A program made the translations under genes and the position numbers. Shown in pieces: positions 26,006-34,827 of a stretch of DNA of 64,000 nt. Under the pieces are notes generated by a model. It worked only from the letters and a program-made list of their open reading frames with translations. It had not been told where the DNA came from and did not search any database. Where the stretch lies: positions 1 through 64,000 of the forward strand of contig JAEWSC010000045.1 of NCBI GenBank assembly GCA_023398575.1. Direction: 5' to 3'. Source of the stretch: Bacillota bacterium. Its GTDB lineage: Bacteria > Bacillota > Clostridia > Christensenellales > Aristaeellaceae. Positions within the stretch are counted from its first letter, which is position 1, and every line of letters begins with the position of its first letter.

Positions 26006-26899
26006 ATGATGACTCGACTGAAGAAGGACTGGCCTTTCCACTTGCTGCTCCTTCCGGGTGTGATTTTGACATTTATCTTCTCGTATCTGCCGATCTACGG
26101 CATTATCATGGCCTTCCAAAACTATAATCCAGGTCTCGGGTTTATTGGCTCGCCCTGGGTCGGCCTGGAGAACTTTCAACTGATATTCTCCACGCCTCAG
26201 TTTTTAAACTCCATCTCCAACACGTTCTTTATTTCGTTTTTCAAGATTGTTATTCAAACGCTGTCCTCCGTCATATTTGCCCTGCTGCTCAACGAACTGC
26301 GGGCAACCGGGGCCAAGCGGCTGTTTCAAACCATTGTATATATACCGAACTTCATCTCCTGGGTCATCATGGCGGGTATACTGATTAACCTGCTGGCCTC
26401 GGACGGCTTGGTAAACATGATGCTCAAGGCCATCGGCATAAAGCCGGTGCAGTTTATTTCCAACCGGGGGGTGTTCCCCTGGACGATGGTCCTTACAGAT
26501 GTATGGAAAACATTTGGCTTTGGCACAGTGGTCTACTTAGCGTCCATTACCTCCATCGACCCGGAGCTGTACGAAGCCGCTGTCATCGACGGCGCCGGCC
26601 GGTGGAAGCAAACGCTGTATGTTACACTGCCAATGCTCTACCCCATCATCATTTTGATGACCGTGCTGGGCTTGGGCAATGTGCTCAACGCCGGCTTTGA
26701 CCAGGTATACAACTTATACTCGCCTGCTGTCTATCCCACAGGCGACATTATCGACACCTTTGTCTACCGCCTGGGCCTGCAAAATGGCAAGTACGCCATT
26801 GGTACCGCGGTAGGCCTGTTCAAGAGCGTCGTCTCCTGCTCACTGATCTCGCTGTCGCTGTACACCGCTTACAAATTCGCCAATTACAGGGTGTTTTAA
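26006..26899 (+). CDS. Sugar ABC transporter permease (LplB-type)
   Basis: A 297-residue membrane protein with six transmembrane segments. The MalF/LplB-type start is WPFHLLLLPGVILTFIFSYLPIYGIIMAFQNYNP, and the EAA loop YEAAVIDGAGRWKQTLYVTLPML contacts the ATPase. The start at 26006 is set by AGGAGGAGCGACC; the longer frame from 25928 runs through the terminator hairpin. It forms a heterodimer with the next gene product. No ATPase gene is in the cluster, so a shared MsmX-like ATPase elsewhere is expected. Confidence 0.92.
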   Translation: MMTRLKKDWPFHLLLLPGVILTFIFSYLPIYGIIMAFQNYNPGLGFIGSPWVGLENFQLIFSTPQFLNSISNTFFISFFKIVIQTLSSVIFALLLNELRATGAKRLFQTIVYIPNFISWVIMAGILINLLASDGLVNMMLKAIGIKPVQFISNRGVFPWTMVLTDVWKTFGFGTVVYLASITSIDPELYEAAVIDGAGRWKQTLYVTLPMLYPIIILMTVLGLGNVLNAGFDQVYNLYSPAVYPTGDIIDTFVYRLGLQNGKYAIGTAVGLFKSVVSCSLISLSLYTAYKFANYRVF

Positions 26900-26911
26900 G
26901 GGGATGACGAA

Positions 26912-27799
26912 ATGAAGCATATGACAAGAGGAATGAAGATCTTCCGGGTTTTCAATTATACGTTCATTATACTGGTATGCCTGACATGCTTCCTTCCGCT
27001 GCTCAACACGCTGGCAATATCCTTCAGCTCGCCGGCTGCAGTTTCCACAGGCAAGGTCTATTTCGTGCCCAAGGGGTTTACCCTCATGGCCTACGAATTC
27101 GCCATGCAAAACGGCAAATTTCTGCGGGCCATGTGGGTTTCTGTGCAACGCTGCCTGCTGGGCGTTGGCATCAACCTGTTCATGATGGTCACGACCGCCT
27201 ACCCGCTTTCCAAGGCAAAGGAGCGGTTTGGCGCACGCAACTATTACATGGTGTTCTATGTCATTACCATGCTCTTTGGCGGCGGCTTGATCCCCTACTA
27301 CATTTTAGTGAACCAGTTGGGCTTGATGAACAGCGTTTGGGCGCTTGTGCTGCCGCTGTCTGTGCCTGTATTCAACATGGTCATCCTGATGAATTTCATG
27401 CGCGGCTTGCCGCCCGAGCTGGAAGAAGCCGCCATGATTGACGGTGCGGGCCAGTTCCGCACGCTGTTCAGTGTCATCCTGCCCATCTTAAAGCCCGCGC
27501 TGGCCACCGTCGGTTTGTTTTCCTTTGTGTACCATTGGAATGACTGGTTCACCGGCGCGCTGTTCATGCACGATCCCCAAAACTACCCGCTGCAAACCTA
27601 CCTGCAGACGCTGCTGACCAATTTTAACGACATGCTTCGCCAATCCGGCTCTGACTACTACGCGCTGCTGGCCCGCATGAACGAGCAGACGGGCCGGGCC
27701 GCTCAGCTTTTCCTGGGCCTGATCCCCACGCTGATTGTCTATCCGTTTTTGCAAAAGTACTTCACGACCGGCCTTGTTATGGGCAGCGTGAAAGGCTAA
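26912..27799 (+). CDS. Sugar ABC transporter permease (LplC-type)
   Basis: A 295-residue membrane protein with six transmembrane segments, the MalG-like partner of the preceding permease. Its N-terminal NTLAISFSSPAAVSTGKVYFVPKGFT segment and EAA loop LEEAAMIDGAGQFRTLFSVILPILKP are characteristic, and it ends in GLVMGSVKG. Only 12 bp separates it from the previous stop, with GGGGATGACGA as ribosome site. Last gene of the GH4 operon, followed by a terminator. Confidence 0.92.
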   Translation: MKHMTRGMKIFRVFNYTFIILVCLTCFLPLLNTLAISFSSPAAVSTGKVYFVPKGFTLMAYEFAMQNGKFLRAMWVSVQRCLLGVGINLFMMVTTAYPLSKAKERFGARNYYMVFYVITMLFGGGLIPYYILVNQLGLMNSVWALVLPLSVPVFNMVILMNFMRGLPPELEEAAMIDGAGQFRTLFSVILPILKPALATVGLFSFVYHWNDWFTGALFMHDPQNYPLQTYLQTLLTNFNDMLRQSGSDYYALLARMNEQTGRAAQLFLGLIPTLIVYPFLQKYFTTGLVMGSVKG

Positions 27800-27815
27800 G
27801 AGCAAGCTATAGCCG

Positions 27816-27872
27816 AATTGGCATGCCACTTTTTTGACACGCTGAAACCCCTTGAGAAGTCAAGGGGTTTCT
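27816..27872 (+). terminator. Terminator region after LplC-type permease
   Basis: AACCCCTTGA and TCAAGGGGTT pair around GAAG, then TCTTGCTT. Just upstream, TGGCATGCCACTTTTTTGA looks like a reduced copy of the AAGTGGC-type terminator found at 10328 and 20354. Confidence 0.75.
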
Positions 27873-27946
27873 TGCTTATTCAGGGAGGTGTTTTCCCTTT
27901 CCCAGTTATCTAACTGCGCACAGCATCCTCCATGAGCGAGGAGCAT

Positions 27947-28846
27947 CTATGCTTTATTGATTTTCTTTCTGACAAAGGAATACCTGTATTGTGACGGCGT
28001 CGTAAACTCCTGGGCCTTGAACACCTTCATAAAATGCTTGGCATCGGTAAAGCCGCAGGAGGATGCTATTTCGGCAATCGACAAATCTGCCTTGAGCAGC
28101 AGGCCCTTGGCGGATGCGATGCGAAGCTTGGTGACATATTTGACAAGCGTCATACCCGTACTTTTTTTGAACGAGGCTGACAAATAGGCCGGATGATAGT
28201 TGAACCGTTCCGCCAGGGCCTGCAGGGAGCAACATTCGTTATAGTTGGTACGCAGCCATTCGGTGATTTGATAGATTCGCATTTTTGTTTTGGTTCTTTC
28301 CACGCTTTCTTCGATGGCGAAACGAAAAAACTGGTTGGATATTTCCAGCACCAGCAGGCTCAGCGCATAATCTGCGGAAAAATGAGAGTAAGCTCGCTCC
28401 TTGGCAATATCCAGGACTTGATGAAATAACAGCTCGGTTCGGCCATGTCCAGAGAGCTGGCCATACTCAGACAGTATATAGACATCCAAGAGCAGGTTTT
28501 CCCTTTTATCATTAATAGCGTTATTGATCAGCTGTATTACTTCATCTGTCTGCATATAGCTGCAATTGCTGTTTGTCAGCTGAAAATGACACCATAGGTA
28601 GGATAATTCCCCATTGGATGGCTGTGTTCCATAGTGTTCAATGCCCGGAAACAAAACGACATAGGAGTTGGGGGATAGCGTAAACTGGCTGCTCCCCTGG
28701 GTGATGAACATTTCCCCCTTCAAGCCAAAGAGCAGCACAAATGTATCCAGATTTCGTCTGGGGTGAACAAAGCCATCCTCACTTAATAGATTGCCGCTGG
28801 AGATGTATTTCAAAGGGTGTTTGTTTTTTGGCAGTAAATGCAGCAT
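27947..28846 (-). CDS. AraC-family regulator of the GH127 sugar operon
   Basis: A 299-residue AraC-type regulator. The N-terminal cupin part has FVHPRRNLDTFVLLFG and LSPNSYVVLFPGIEHYG. The C-terminal double helix-turn-helix has LQALAERFNYHPAYLSASFKKSTGMTL and IAEIASSCGFTDAKHFMKVFK, with TPSQYR at the end. AGGTGG lies upstream of the ATG at 28846. It is divergent from the solute-binding protein gene at 29110, the usual arrangement for local control of sugar import genes. The shared 260-bp region carries a candidate promoter and a hairpin. Confidence 0.9.
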   Translation of the reverse strand: MLHLLPKNKHPLKYISSGNLLSEDGFVHPRRNLDTFVLLFGLKGEMFITQGSSQFTLSPNSYVVLFPGIEHYGTQPSNGELSYLWCHFQLTNSNCSYMQTDEVIQLINNAINDKRENLLLDVYILSEYGQLSGHGRTELLFHQVLDIAKERAYSHFSADYALSLLVLEISNQFFRFAIEESVERTKTKMRIYQITEWLRTNYNECCSLQALAERFNYHPAYLSASFKKSTGMTLVKYVTKLRIASAKGLLLKADLSIAEIASSCGFTDAKHFMKVFKAQEFTTPSQYRYSFVRKKINKA

Positions 28847-28882
28847 TCTTAAAAAATACCACCTATTACAACAAATTCAAAC

Positions 28883-28911
28883 TTGTTGCGTTACTGTAGG
28901 TATAGTATAGT
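28883..28911 (+). promoter_or_regulatory. Candidate promoter of GH127 sugar operon
   Basis: -35 TTGTTG, 17-bp spacer, -10 TATAGT within a TATAG repeat run. The leader would be about 190 bases. Confidence 0.45.
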
Positions 28912-29056
28912 ATAGCCAAGAAGGAAGTGCAACATCAACAGTAGGAAAAGCACAAATTTGTCTTGCTTTTCTATTGCTTTTTTTATGCCTTTCGCACTTT
29001 CACAAGCACGTTCACAGGCTGATTTGCATGGCGTTAATCACTCCATTTTGTCGGAA

Positions 29057-29089
29057 TTAAGTGTTAGAAGCCAAAATTTTAACACTTAA
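29057..29089 (+). promoter_or_regulatory. 10-bp inverted repeat before binding-protein gene
   Basis: TTAAGTGTTA and TAACACTTAA are perfect arms with a 13-base spacer, ending 7 bases before AAAGGAGG. It may be an mRNA hairpin that shields the 5' end, or an operator. Confidence 0.55.
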
Positions 29090-29109
29090 CAAATAAAGGA
29101 GGTCGTATC

Positions 29110-30399
29110 ATGAAAAGTCGTCTGTTCCTGGCCGCAGTTGCGGTTCTCCTGGTGCTCATGATGGTATCAGGCGCCATGGCGGAAGTCACCACCATCACCT
29201 TCATGGGATGGGAAGCCAGCCCGCTGGAAACCAAAGCGGTCGAAGCCGGCATCGCCAAGTTTGAAGAGCTGAACCCGGATATCAAGGTGCAGTATACCCC
29301 CGGCCTGGCCGGCGCCGAATATGTTGCCAAGCTCTTATCTACCGTGGCTGGCAACTCCACCCCCGACGTGTTTTTCATCGCAGCAGAAGATTACCGTACC
29401 TTTGCCTCCAAAGGCGTGTTGGAAGAACTGACCGGCAAGTTCACCGACAATTACAGCCTGGATGATTTTATTCCCAGCGTTCAGGATATCATGAACATCG
29501 ACGGCAAGGTATACGGCATCCAATCCTGTATCGTTGCCCCGATCGTGTACTACAACAAGGATATCTTTGACAAGCTGGGCGTACCCTATCCTGACGCCGA
29601 CCCCAACAACGCCATGACCGCGGCCGACTTCCGTGAGCTGTGCAAAAAGCTCACCGTCAAAAACGGCGACACCGTAGAAACCTATGGCGTGTATGGCCTG
29701 GAGGCCGGTTGGCTGACCGTGTATCCCTTCATGATGTCCAACGGCATCAAGCCCTACACCGACGACTATATGACCAGCACCTTCAACACCCCCGAAACCG
29801 GCGAAGTCCTCAGCTGGATCCGTGACATCCGTGTGGTGGATGGTTCTGCCCCCGATGCAACGACCCTGGAGAACATTGGTATGTCCGCTGCCCAAATGCT
29901 GCAAACCGGCAAGGTAGCCATGATCATCGACGGCTCCTGGGCGCTGCAGCAATTGAGCCAAATGGACTTTAACATCGGCATGGCCCCCCTGCCCAAGTTC
30001 AAGGTAGCCGTCACCGATTCCTTTGCCCACCTTCACGCCATTTCCGCTGCCAGCTCCCATAAGGAAGAGGCCTGGAAGTTCGTACAATTCCTCTCCGGTA
30101 TGGACTATCAGGGCGCGCTGGTGTCCGAAGGCTTGTGGATGCCCAACCGCAAATCCATGTATGAGCCCGAAACTGTTAAGCAATGGTACCGCGAAGATGT
30201 GCATGGCGACAGCTACATGAAGATGCTGGACTACTTCAAAAACTCTGTGGTTGGCCCCATGGCGCTGCAAAAGTCCAACAAGTGCCAGTCCATTCTCACC
30301 GAAGAAACCGATATGTTCTTTAAAGATGGCCAGCCCTTGGATGTTACCCTTCAAAACATTCAAGACCGCACCAACGAAGTCTTGAGCAAGCTGAAGTAA
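29110..30399 (+). CDS. Sugar ABC transporter solute-binding protein (family 1)
   Basis: A 429-residue family-1 sugar-binding protein. The signal peptide (1-24, SGAMAE) is again of signal peptidase I type without lipobox. The mature start VTTITFMGWEASPLETKAVE is typical, followed by IKVQYTPG, TPDVFFIAAEDY, and KVAMIIDGSWALQQL in the second lobe. The ribosome site is AAAGGAGGTCGTATC. It is followed by a GC-rich hairpin and the two permease genes. With the GH127 enzyme at the end of the operon, an arabinose-containing oligosaccharide is a reasonable but unproven ligand. Confidence 0.92.
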   Translation: MKSRLFLAAVAVLLVLMMVSGAMAEVTTITFMGWEASPLETKAVEAGIAKFEELNPDIKVQYTPGLAGAEYVAKLLSTVAGNSTPDVFFIAAEDYRTFASKGVLEELTGKFTDNYSLDDFIPSVQDIMNIDGKVYGIQSCIVAPIVYYNKDIFDKLGVPYPDADPNNAMTAADFRELCKKLTVKNGDTVETYGVYGLEAGWLTVYPFMMSNGIKPYTDDYMTSTFNTPETGEVLSWIRDIRVVDGSAPDATTLENIGMSAAQMLQTGKVAMIIDGSWALQQLSQMDFNIGMAPLPKFKVAVTDSFAHLHAISAASSHKEEAWKFVQFLSGMDYQGALVSEGLWMPNRKSMYEPETVKQWYREDVHGDSYMKMLDYFKNSVVGPMALQKSNKCQSILTEETDMFFKDGQPLDVTLQNIQDRTNEVLSKLK

Positions 30400-30408
30400 A
30401 CCGATCTA

Positions 30409-30441
30409 GCGGGGCCGTGCGCTGCGTGCGGCCCCGCCTTT
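30409..30441 (+). other. GC-rich hairpin between binding protein and permease
   Basis: GCGGGGCCG and CGGCCCCGC pair perfectly around an 11-base loop. There is only CCTTTC behind it, so it is more likely an mRNA-stabilising or partial-termination hairpin than a full terminator. Confidence 0.6.
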
Positions 30442-30467
30442 CACGCAATGGGAAAGGATGGCGCCCA

Positions 30468-31388
30468 ATGTTACTAAACCCATCAAAGGTACAAAGCAGC
30501 CCGAGCAGAAAAAGACGCAAGCTGCACGATGATACGCCCTGGGCACTTTTGATGCTCGCGCCCAATATCATCGGTTTTGTTATGTTTATGGTCTTTCCCA
30601 TACTGGCAACCCTTTTTTACAGCTTTACGGAGTATGACCTTATTACAGCGCCAACCTTTGTTGGGTTTGACAATTATCTGGAATTGTTCCGCGATCCCAT
30701 CATTGGCACCACCATCAAAAACACGCTGACCTTTACATTGATTACCGTTCCCGTCGGTATGGCCTTTTCTCTGCTGCTGGCCGTTTTTCTGGATCAAAAA
30801 ATCGCCTTTAAGCGCTTTTACCGCGGCGCGTATTTTCTGCCCTCCATCACATCGATGGTGGCTGTATCCATTGTATGGCAATGGATTTACAACCCTGAAT
30901 TTGGACTCTTAAACTACTTTTTATCCTTTTTCGGCATCAAGGGCATCACCTGGTTGTCCTCCTCCTCCACATCGCTGGTATCCATCGCCATCGTCAGCAT
31001 ATGGAAAGGCGCAGGCTATAATATGATGCTGTTTCTGGCGGGCCTGCAGGGCATATCCACATCCTATTATGAAGCCAGTGAGCTAGACGGAGCAAACAAA
31101 TGGCAGCAATTTATTCATGTCACGCTGCCTATGCTCAGCCCGACCACTTTTTTCATTTTTGTCATGTCCATTATCGGTTCCTTTCAAGTGTTTGACAGCG
31201 TTATGCTAATGACAAAGGGCGGGCCGGGGCGTTCGTCTTCGGTGCTGGTGCACTATCTGTACCAAAACGCGTTCCAGTATTTTTCCATGGGCTACGCCTG
31301 TGCTATTGCCTACCTGCTGTTCTTTATTGTGTTGATTGTGACCTTGTTCAATATGCGGTTTGAAAAAAAGATCAAGGAAATTTTTTAA
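30468..31388 (+). CDS. Sugar ABC transporter permease (MalF/UgpA-type)
   Basis: A 306-residue membrane protein with six transmembrane segments. A basic cytoplasmic N-terminus (SSPSRKRRK) precedes WALLMLAPNIIGFVMFMVFPI. The EAA loop YYEASELDGANKWQQFIHVTLPML and MTKGGPGRSSSVLVHYLYQNAF are classic for this family. The start at 30468 follows GGAAAGGATGG; the frame from 30417 runs through the hairpin. It pairs with the next gene product and needs an ATPase encoded elsewhere. Confidence 0.93.
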   Translation: MLLNPSKVQSSPSRKRRKLHDDTPWALLMLAPNIIGFVMFMVFPILATLFYSFTEYDLITAPTFVGFDNYLELFRDPIIGTTIKNTLTFTLITVPVGMAFSLLLAVFLDQKIAFKRFYRGAYFLPSITSMVAVSIVWQWIYNPEFGLLNYFLSFFGIKGITWLSSSSTSLVSIAIVSIWKGAGYNMMLFLAGLQGISTSYYEASELDGANKWQQFIHVTLPMLSPTTFFIFVMSIIGSFQVFDSVMLMTKGGPGRSSSVLVHYLYQNAFQYFSMGYACAIAYLLFFIVLIVTLFNMRFEKKIKEIF

Positions 31389-31418
31389 TCAAATGCTTCA
31401 AGAAAGGAGGCATGCCTA

Positions 31419-32252
31419 ATGAATGTGAAACAGAAAAGGTTGCTAACGCACACCCTCTCCCACATTGTGCTGTTGATTGGTGCCTTTACCATGCTGCTGC
31501 CCTTTATATGGATGCTCACCACATCGCTGAAGGATTTAAGCGAAGTATTTGTCCTGCCGCCCAAGTGGCTGGGCAAGCGGCTGGTGTGGGAGAATTATTT
31601 GCAGATTTCCTCGCGGTTTGACTATTTCGCCTATTTCATGAACAGCATCAAGGTATCCGTATGGGTGGTTTTCTGTCAATTGTTTACCAGCTCCATGGCC
31701 GGCTTCGCCTTTGCCAGGCTGAACTTTAAATTCCGCAACCAGATGTTTGTGCTGTATCTGGCTACCATGATGGTGCCCATGCATGTCATCATCATCCCCA
31801 ACTTCTTGCAGATGAGCCGGTATGGCCTTACAAACACGCTTTGGTCGCTGATGATACCGCCTATGGTCTCCGCCTTTGGCACCTTCCTCTTGCGCCAGTT
31901 TTTCCTTACCGTACCCAAAGATTTGGATGAGGCGGCAAGGATTGACGGATGCACGCCCCTTGGGATATTCTTTAAGATATGCCTGCCCATGGCCGGCTCC
32001 ACCATTGCCACGCTGGCGATATTCAGCTTTATGGGCATTTGGAACGATTATTTCACGCCGCTGATTTACATCAGCAATGCTGTCAATTACACGCTTCCCT
32101 TGGGGTTGGCCTCCATGAAGGGCATGTATTCCACCGATTGGCCGGTGCTGATGGCAGCCACCTGTATCTCGATTCTGCCGGTGCTGATTGCTTTCCTGTT
32201 TGCACAGGATGCCTTTGTAAAAGGCGTTATGCTCTCCGGCATGAAAGAGTAA
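31419..32252 (+). CDS. Sugar ABC transporter permease (MalG/UgpE-type)
   Basis: A 277-residue six-helix permease. It has PFIWMLTTSLKDLSEVF, FLRQFFLTVPKDLDEAARIDGCTPLGIF (the EAA loop), NDYFTPLIYIS, and the end FVKGVMLSGMKE typical of the family. The ribosome site AAGAAAGGAGG lies upstream of the ATG at 31419. It is followed 31 bp later by the GH127 gene, so import and hydrolysis are co-expressed. Confidence 0.93.
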   Translation: MNVKQKRLLTHTLSHIVLLIGAFTMLLPFIWMLTTSLKDLSEVFVLPPKWLGKRLVWENYLQISSRFDYFAYFMNSIKVSVWVVFCQLFTSSMAGFAFARLNFKFRNQMFVLYLATMMVPMHVIIIPNFLQMSRYGLTNTLWSLMIPPMVSAFGTFLLRQFFLTVPKDLDEAARIDGCTPLGIFFKICLPMAGSTIATLAIFSFMGIWNDYFTPLIYISNAVNYTLPLGLASMKGMYSTDWPVLMAATCISILPVLIAFLFAQDAFVKGVMLSGMKE

Positions 32253-32283
32253 TGGATCAAGTTAATGAGTGAGGGATGAATGT

Positions 32284-34224
32284 ATGAACAAGAATCAAAT
32301 GTCAACGCCCTTGGACCTGCAGGCTGTACGCATCACCGACGCCTTCTGGGGCACCTATCAAAAGCGGGTGATTGAGCAGGTGATCCCTTATCAGTGGGAT
32401 GCGCTGAATGACCGGATACCCGGCGCAACCAAAAGCGGCTGTATGCAAAATTTCCGCATTGCGGCCGGCCTTGAACAGGGAGAATTCGAGGGCTTTGTCT
32501 TTCAAGACAGCGATTTTTCCAAATGGATTGAAGCGGTTGGCTATGCGCTGACCGTAAAGCCCGATGCCCAATTGGAGAAAATCGCCGATGAGGCCATTGA
32601 TCTTGTGGTCAGTGCTCAGCGGGAAGACGGATACCTGGATACCTATTATATTATCAACGGGCTGGATAAGCGTTTTACGAACCTGAAGGACAATCATGAA
32701 CTGTATTGCTTCGGCCACATGCTGGAGGGGGCTATTGCCTACTACCAGGCCACTGGCAAGGATAAGCTGCTAAATGCCATGATCCGCTTTGCCGCTTGCA
32801 TTGATGCCAATTTCGGCCCGGAAGAAGGCAAGCTCAAAGGCTACCCGGGCCACGAGGTGGCGGAAATGGCCTTGATGCGCTTGTACGCCATCACCAATAA
32901 CGAGCAGCACTTAAAGCTGGCCAAGTATTTTGTGGATCAGCGCGGCCAGGCACCCCTGTATTTCGAAGAGGAAAACAAAAAGCACGGCAACCGTTTTCAC
33001 TGGGAAAACAGCCCGTTCAAATACCAGTATTATCAAGCAGGAATGCCGGTGCGGGAACAGCAAGCGGCCGAAGGCCACGCTGTGCGCGCGGTCTACCTGT
33101 ACAGCGGCATGGCCGATGTGGCCCGGGTCACCGGTGATGAAGAGCTGTTTAAGGCTACCCAGCGGCTGTGGGAAAGCATTGTGCGCAGGCGCATGTACAT
33201 TACCGGCGGCATCGGCTCCTGCGAATACGGCGAGGCATTTACCTTTGATTACGACCTGCCCAACGATACTGTATATGCGGAAACCTGCGCGTCCATCGGC
33301 CTTACCTTCTTTGCCCGGCGCATGCTGGAAATCGCGCCGAAAGCCGAGTATGCCGATGTGATGGAAAAAGCGCTGTATAATGGCATCATCAGCGGCATGA
33401 GCCTGGATGGCACCAGCTTTTTCTATGTCAATCCGCTGGAGGTCGTACCGCAAGCCTGCAGGGAAGACCACCTGCGCCACCATGTAAAGCCCACGCGGCA
33501 AAAATGGTTTGGCTGTGCCTGCTGCCCGCCCAACCTTGCCCGGCTGATCGCCTCCATCGGCGCGTATGCATACACCGCAAGCGCTGACACCCTCTATCTG
33601 CATTTGTACATGGGCAGCGATGTCAAAACAACCCTTGGCGGCCGGGATTTCGCGCTGGATGTGCAATCAACCTTCCCCTGGCAAGGCGATGTAAGCATAA
33701 CTGTCAAAAGCGCCGCTGAGGGTACGCTGGCATTGCGTATACCCGGCTGGTGCAAGCAATATGCCATCACACTCAATGGAGAAGCCATTGCACCCGCCTG
33801 CAAAGACGGTTATGCGCTGCTTTGCCATCAGTGGGCGCCTGGCGATATTATAACGCTCCACTTTGATATGCCGGTCACAGTGGTGGCCGCAAATCCACAT
33901 GTGCGTGAGAATGCGGGCAAGCTGGCCGTCACACGGGGACCTGTCGTCTACTGTCTGGAGGAAGCGGACAACGGCCCTGATTTACACCTTGTACGCCTTC
34001 AAAAGGATACGAAGTTTGAAGAAGTATATCGTTCCGACCTGTTGGATGGTGTAATGACCCTCAAAGCCAAGGGGCAAAAGCTGACCGGGGAATGGGCAGA
34101 AGACCAGCTATACAAGCCGGCATCCGAGCAGACGTATACCCAAAAAGCATTGACATTCATCCCCTACTACGCGTGGGCCAACCGCGCCGAAGGGGAGATG
34201 CTGGTGTGGGTGCATCAAAAGTAG
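32284..34224 (+). CDS. GH127 beta-L-arabinofuranosidase-family enzyme
   Basis: A 646-residue cytoplasmic enzyme of family GH127 (DUF1680), which releases beta-L-arabinofuranose from arabino-oligosaccharides. The zinc/nucleophile site of Bifidobacterium HypBA1 is matched by Glu333 and Cys335 in YAETCAS and by Cys413-Cys414 in FGCACCPPN. The (alpha/alpha)6 barrel segments GYLDTYY and YITGGIGSCEYGEAF are present, and the beta-rich C-terminal domain ends in YAWANRAEGEMLVW. The start at 32284 follows GAGTGAGGG, the same site type as in the GH4 gene. No signal peptide, so it acts on imported sugar. Confidence 0.9.
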   Translation: MNKNQMSTPLDLQAVRITDAFWGTYQKRVIEQVIPYQWDALNDRIPGATKSGCMQNFRIAAGLEQGEFEGFVFQDSDFSKWIEAVGYALTVKPDAQLEKIADEAIDLVVSAQREDGYLDTYYIINGLDKRFTNLKDNHELYCFGHMLEGAIAYYQATGKDKLLNAMIRFAACIDANFGPEEGKLKGYPGHEVAEMALMRLYAITNNEQHLKLAKYFVDQRGQAPLYFEEENKKHGNRFHWENSPFKYQYYQAGMPVREQQAAEGHAVRAVYLYSGMADVARVTGDEELFKATQRLWESIVRRRMYITGGIGSCEYGEAFTFDYDLPNDTVYAETCASIGLTFFARRMLEIAPKAEYADVMEKALYNGIISGMSLDGTSFFYVNPLEVVPQACREDHLRHHVKPTRQKWFGCACCPPNLARLIASIGAYAYTASADTLYLHLYMGSDVKTTLGGRDFALDVQSTFPWQGDVSITVKSAAEGTLALRIPGWCKQYAITLNGEAIAPACKDGYALLCHQWAPGDIITLHFDMPVTVVAANPHVRENAGKLAVTRGPVVYCLEEADNGPDLHLVRLQKDTKFEEVYRSDLLDGVMTLKAKGQKLTGEWAEDQLYKPASEQTYTQKALTFIPYYAWANRAEGEMLVWVHQK

Positions 34225-34288
34225 ACTCAAGACGCACGCTTCGCCATCGCAAGCCGGAACTAAACCTTCGCACATAATCTATTTACAC

Positions 34289-34335
34289 CAAAAGACCCCG
34301 AAGAAACGTGCGCGCTTCTTCAGGGTCTTTTTTTG
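34289..34335. terminator. Bidirectional terminator
   Basis: AAAAGACCC-CGAAGAA pairs with TTCTTC-A-GGGTCTTTT around a GC-rich loop, with A and T tracts on both sides. It separates the convergent GH127 (+) and OB-fold (-) genes. Confidence 0.9.
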
Positions 34336-34347
34336 ATTGAAATGATT

Positions 34348-34827
34348 CTACCTTTTGCGCCTGGCAAAAAAAACGAGCGCCAGATTTGCCAGTACAAGGG
34401 CAGCAGCCGCAATCACCTTCCATGGCATTATCTCATGGGAAACCGGGTAGCCTGATGCAGTTAGCTGAACATGACCGGCATGAATATCCATATCCCCGCC
34501 ATGCTCAAGGCATGCCCGGTGGAATGTGCCTGTTACGCTAACTTCATCGCCATGCATGTTATATCTGCCAGGCAGTGAAACATCCCCCATGAGCGAAATG
34601 GGTACAAAAATCCCAATGGCGTTCGCACCGTCGGATACATTGATCCAGGCATGCTCTCCCCGTATCATGATATCGCCAATCACTTCGCCATGATAGGTGA
34701 CTTCGCCAAGGTCCAGCGCCTGCGCCTTTTCAACAAGGTCGGTACTGGTAACCGCAGAAGGCTCCGCCCACGCAGCCATCGGAATCAACAAGACACCAAT
34801 CAAAATAAGAATGCTTATCTTTGCCAT
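34348..34827 (-). CDS. Exported OB-fold-like protein with C-terminal membrane anchor
   Basis: A 159-residue protein. A signal peptide (1-19, MAAWAEP) is followed by an OB-fold-like region (about 35-120: GEVTYHGEVIGDIMIRGEHAWINVSD, then GDEVSVTGTFHRACLEHGG). A C-terminal membrane helix and RRKR stop-transfer end it, so the domain faces outside. The layout resembles a sortase substrate but has no LPxTG. His/Cys-rich ACLEHGGDMDIHAGH could bind metal. The start at 34827 (AAAGGTGAAACGATC) lies 13 bp inside the trkH end, so it is translationally coupled to the potassium genes. Function unknown. Confidence 0.72.
   Translation of the reverse strand: MAKISILILIGVLLIPMAAWAEPSAVTSTDLVEKAQALDLGEVTYHGEVIGDIMIRGEHAWINVSDGANAIGIFVPISLMGDVSLPGRYNMHGDEVSVTGTFHRACLEHGGDMDIHAGHVQLTASGYPVSHEIMPWKVIAAAALVLANLALVFFARRKR

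Noticed and set aside
29335..30363. 342-residue minus-strand frame antisense to the second binding protein
   Set aside because: Shadow frame with low-complexity Gly/His/Val composition and no ribosome site.
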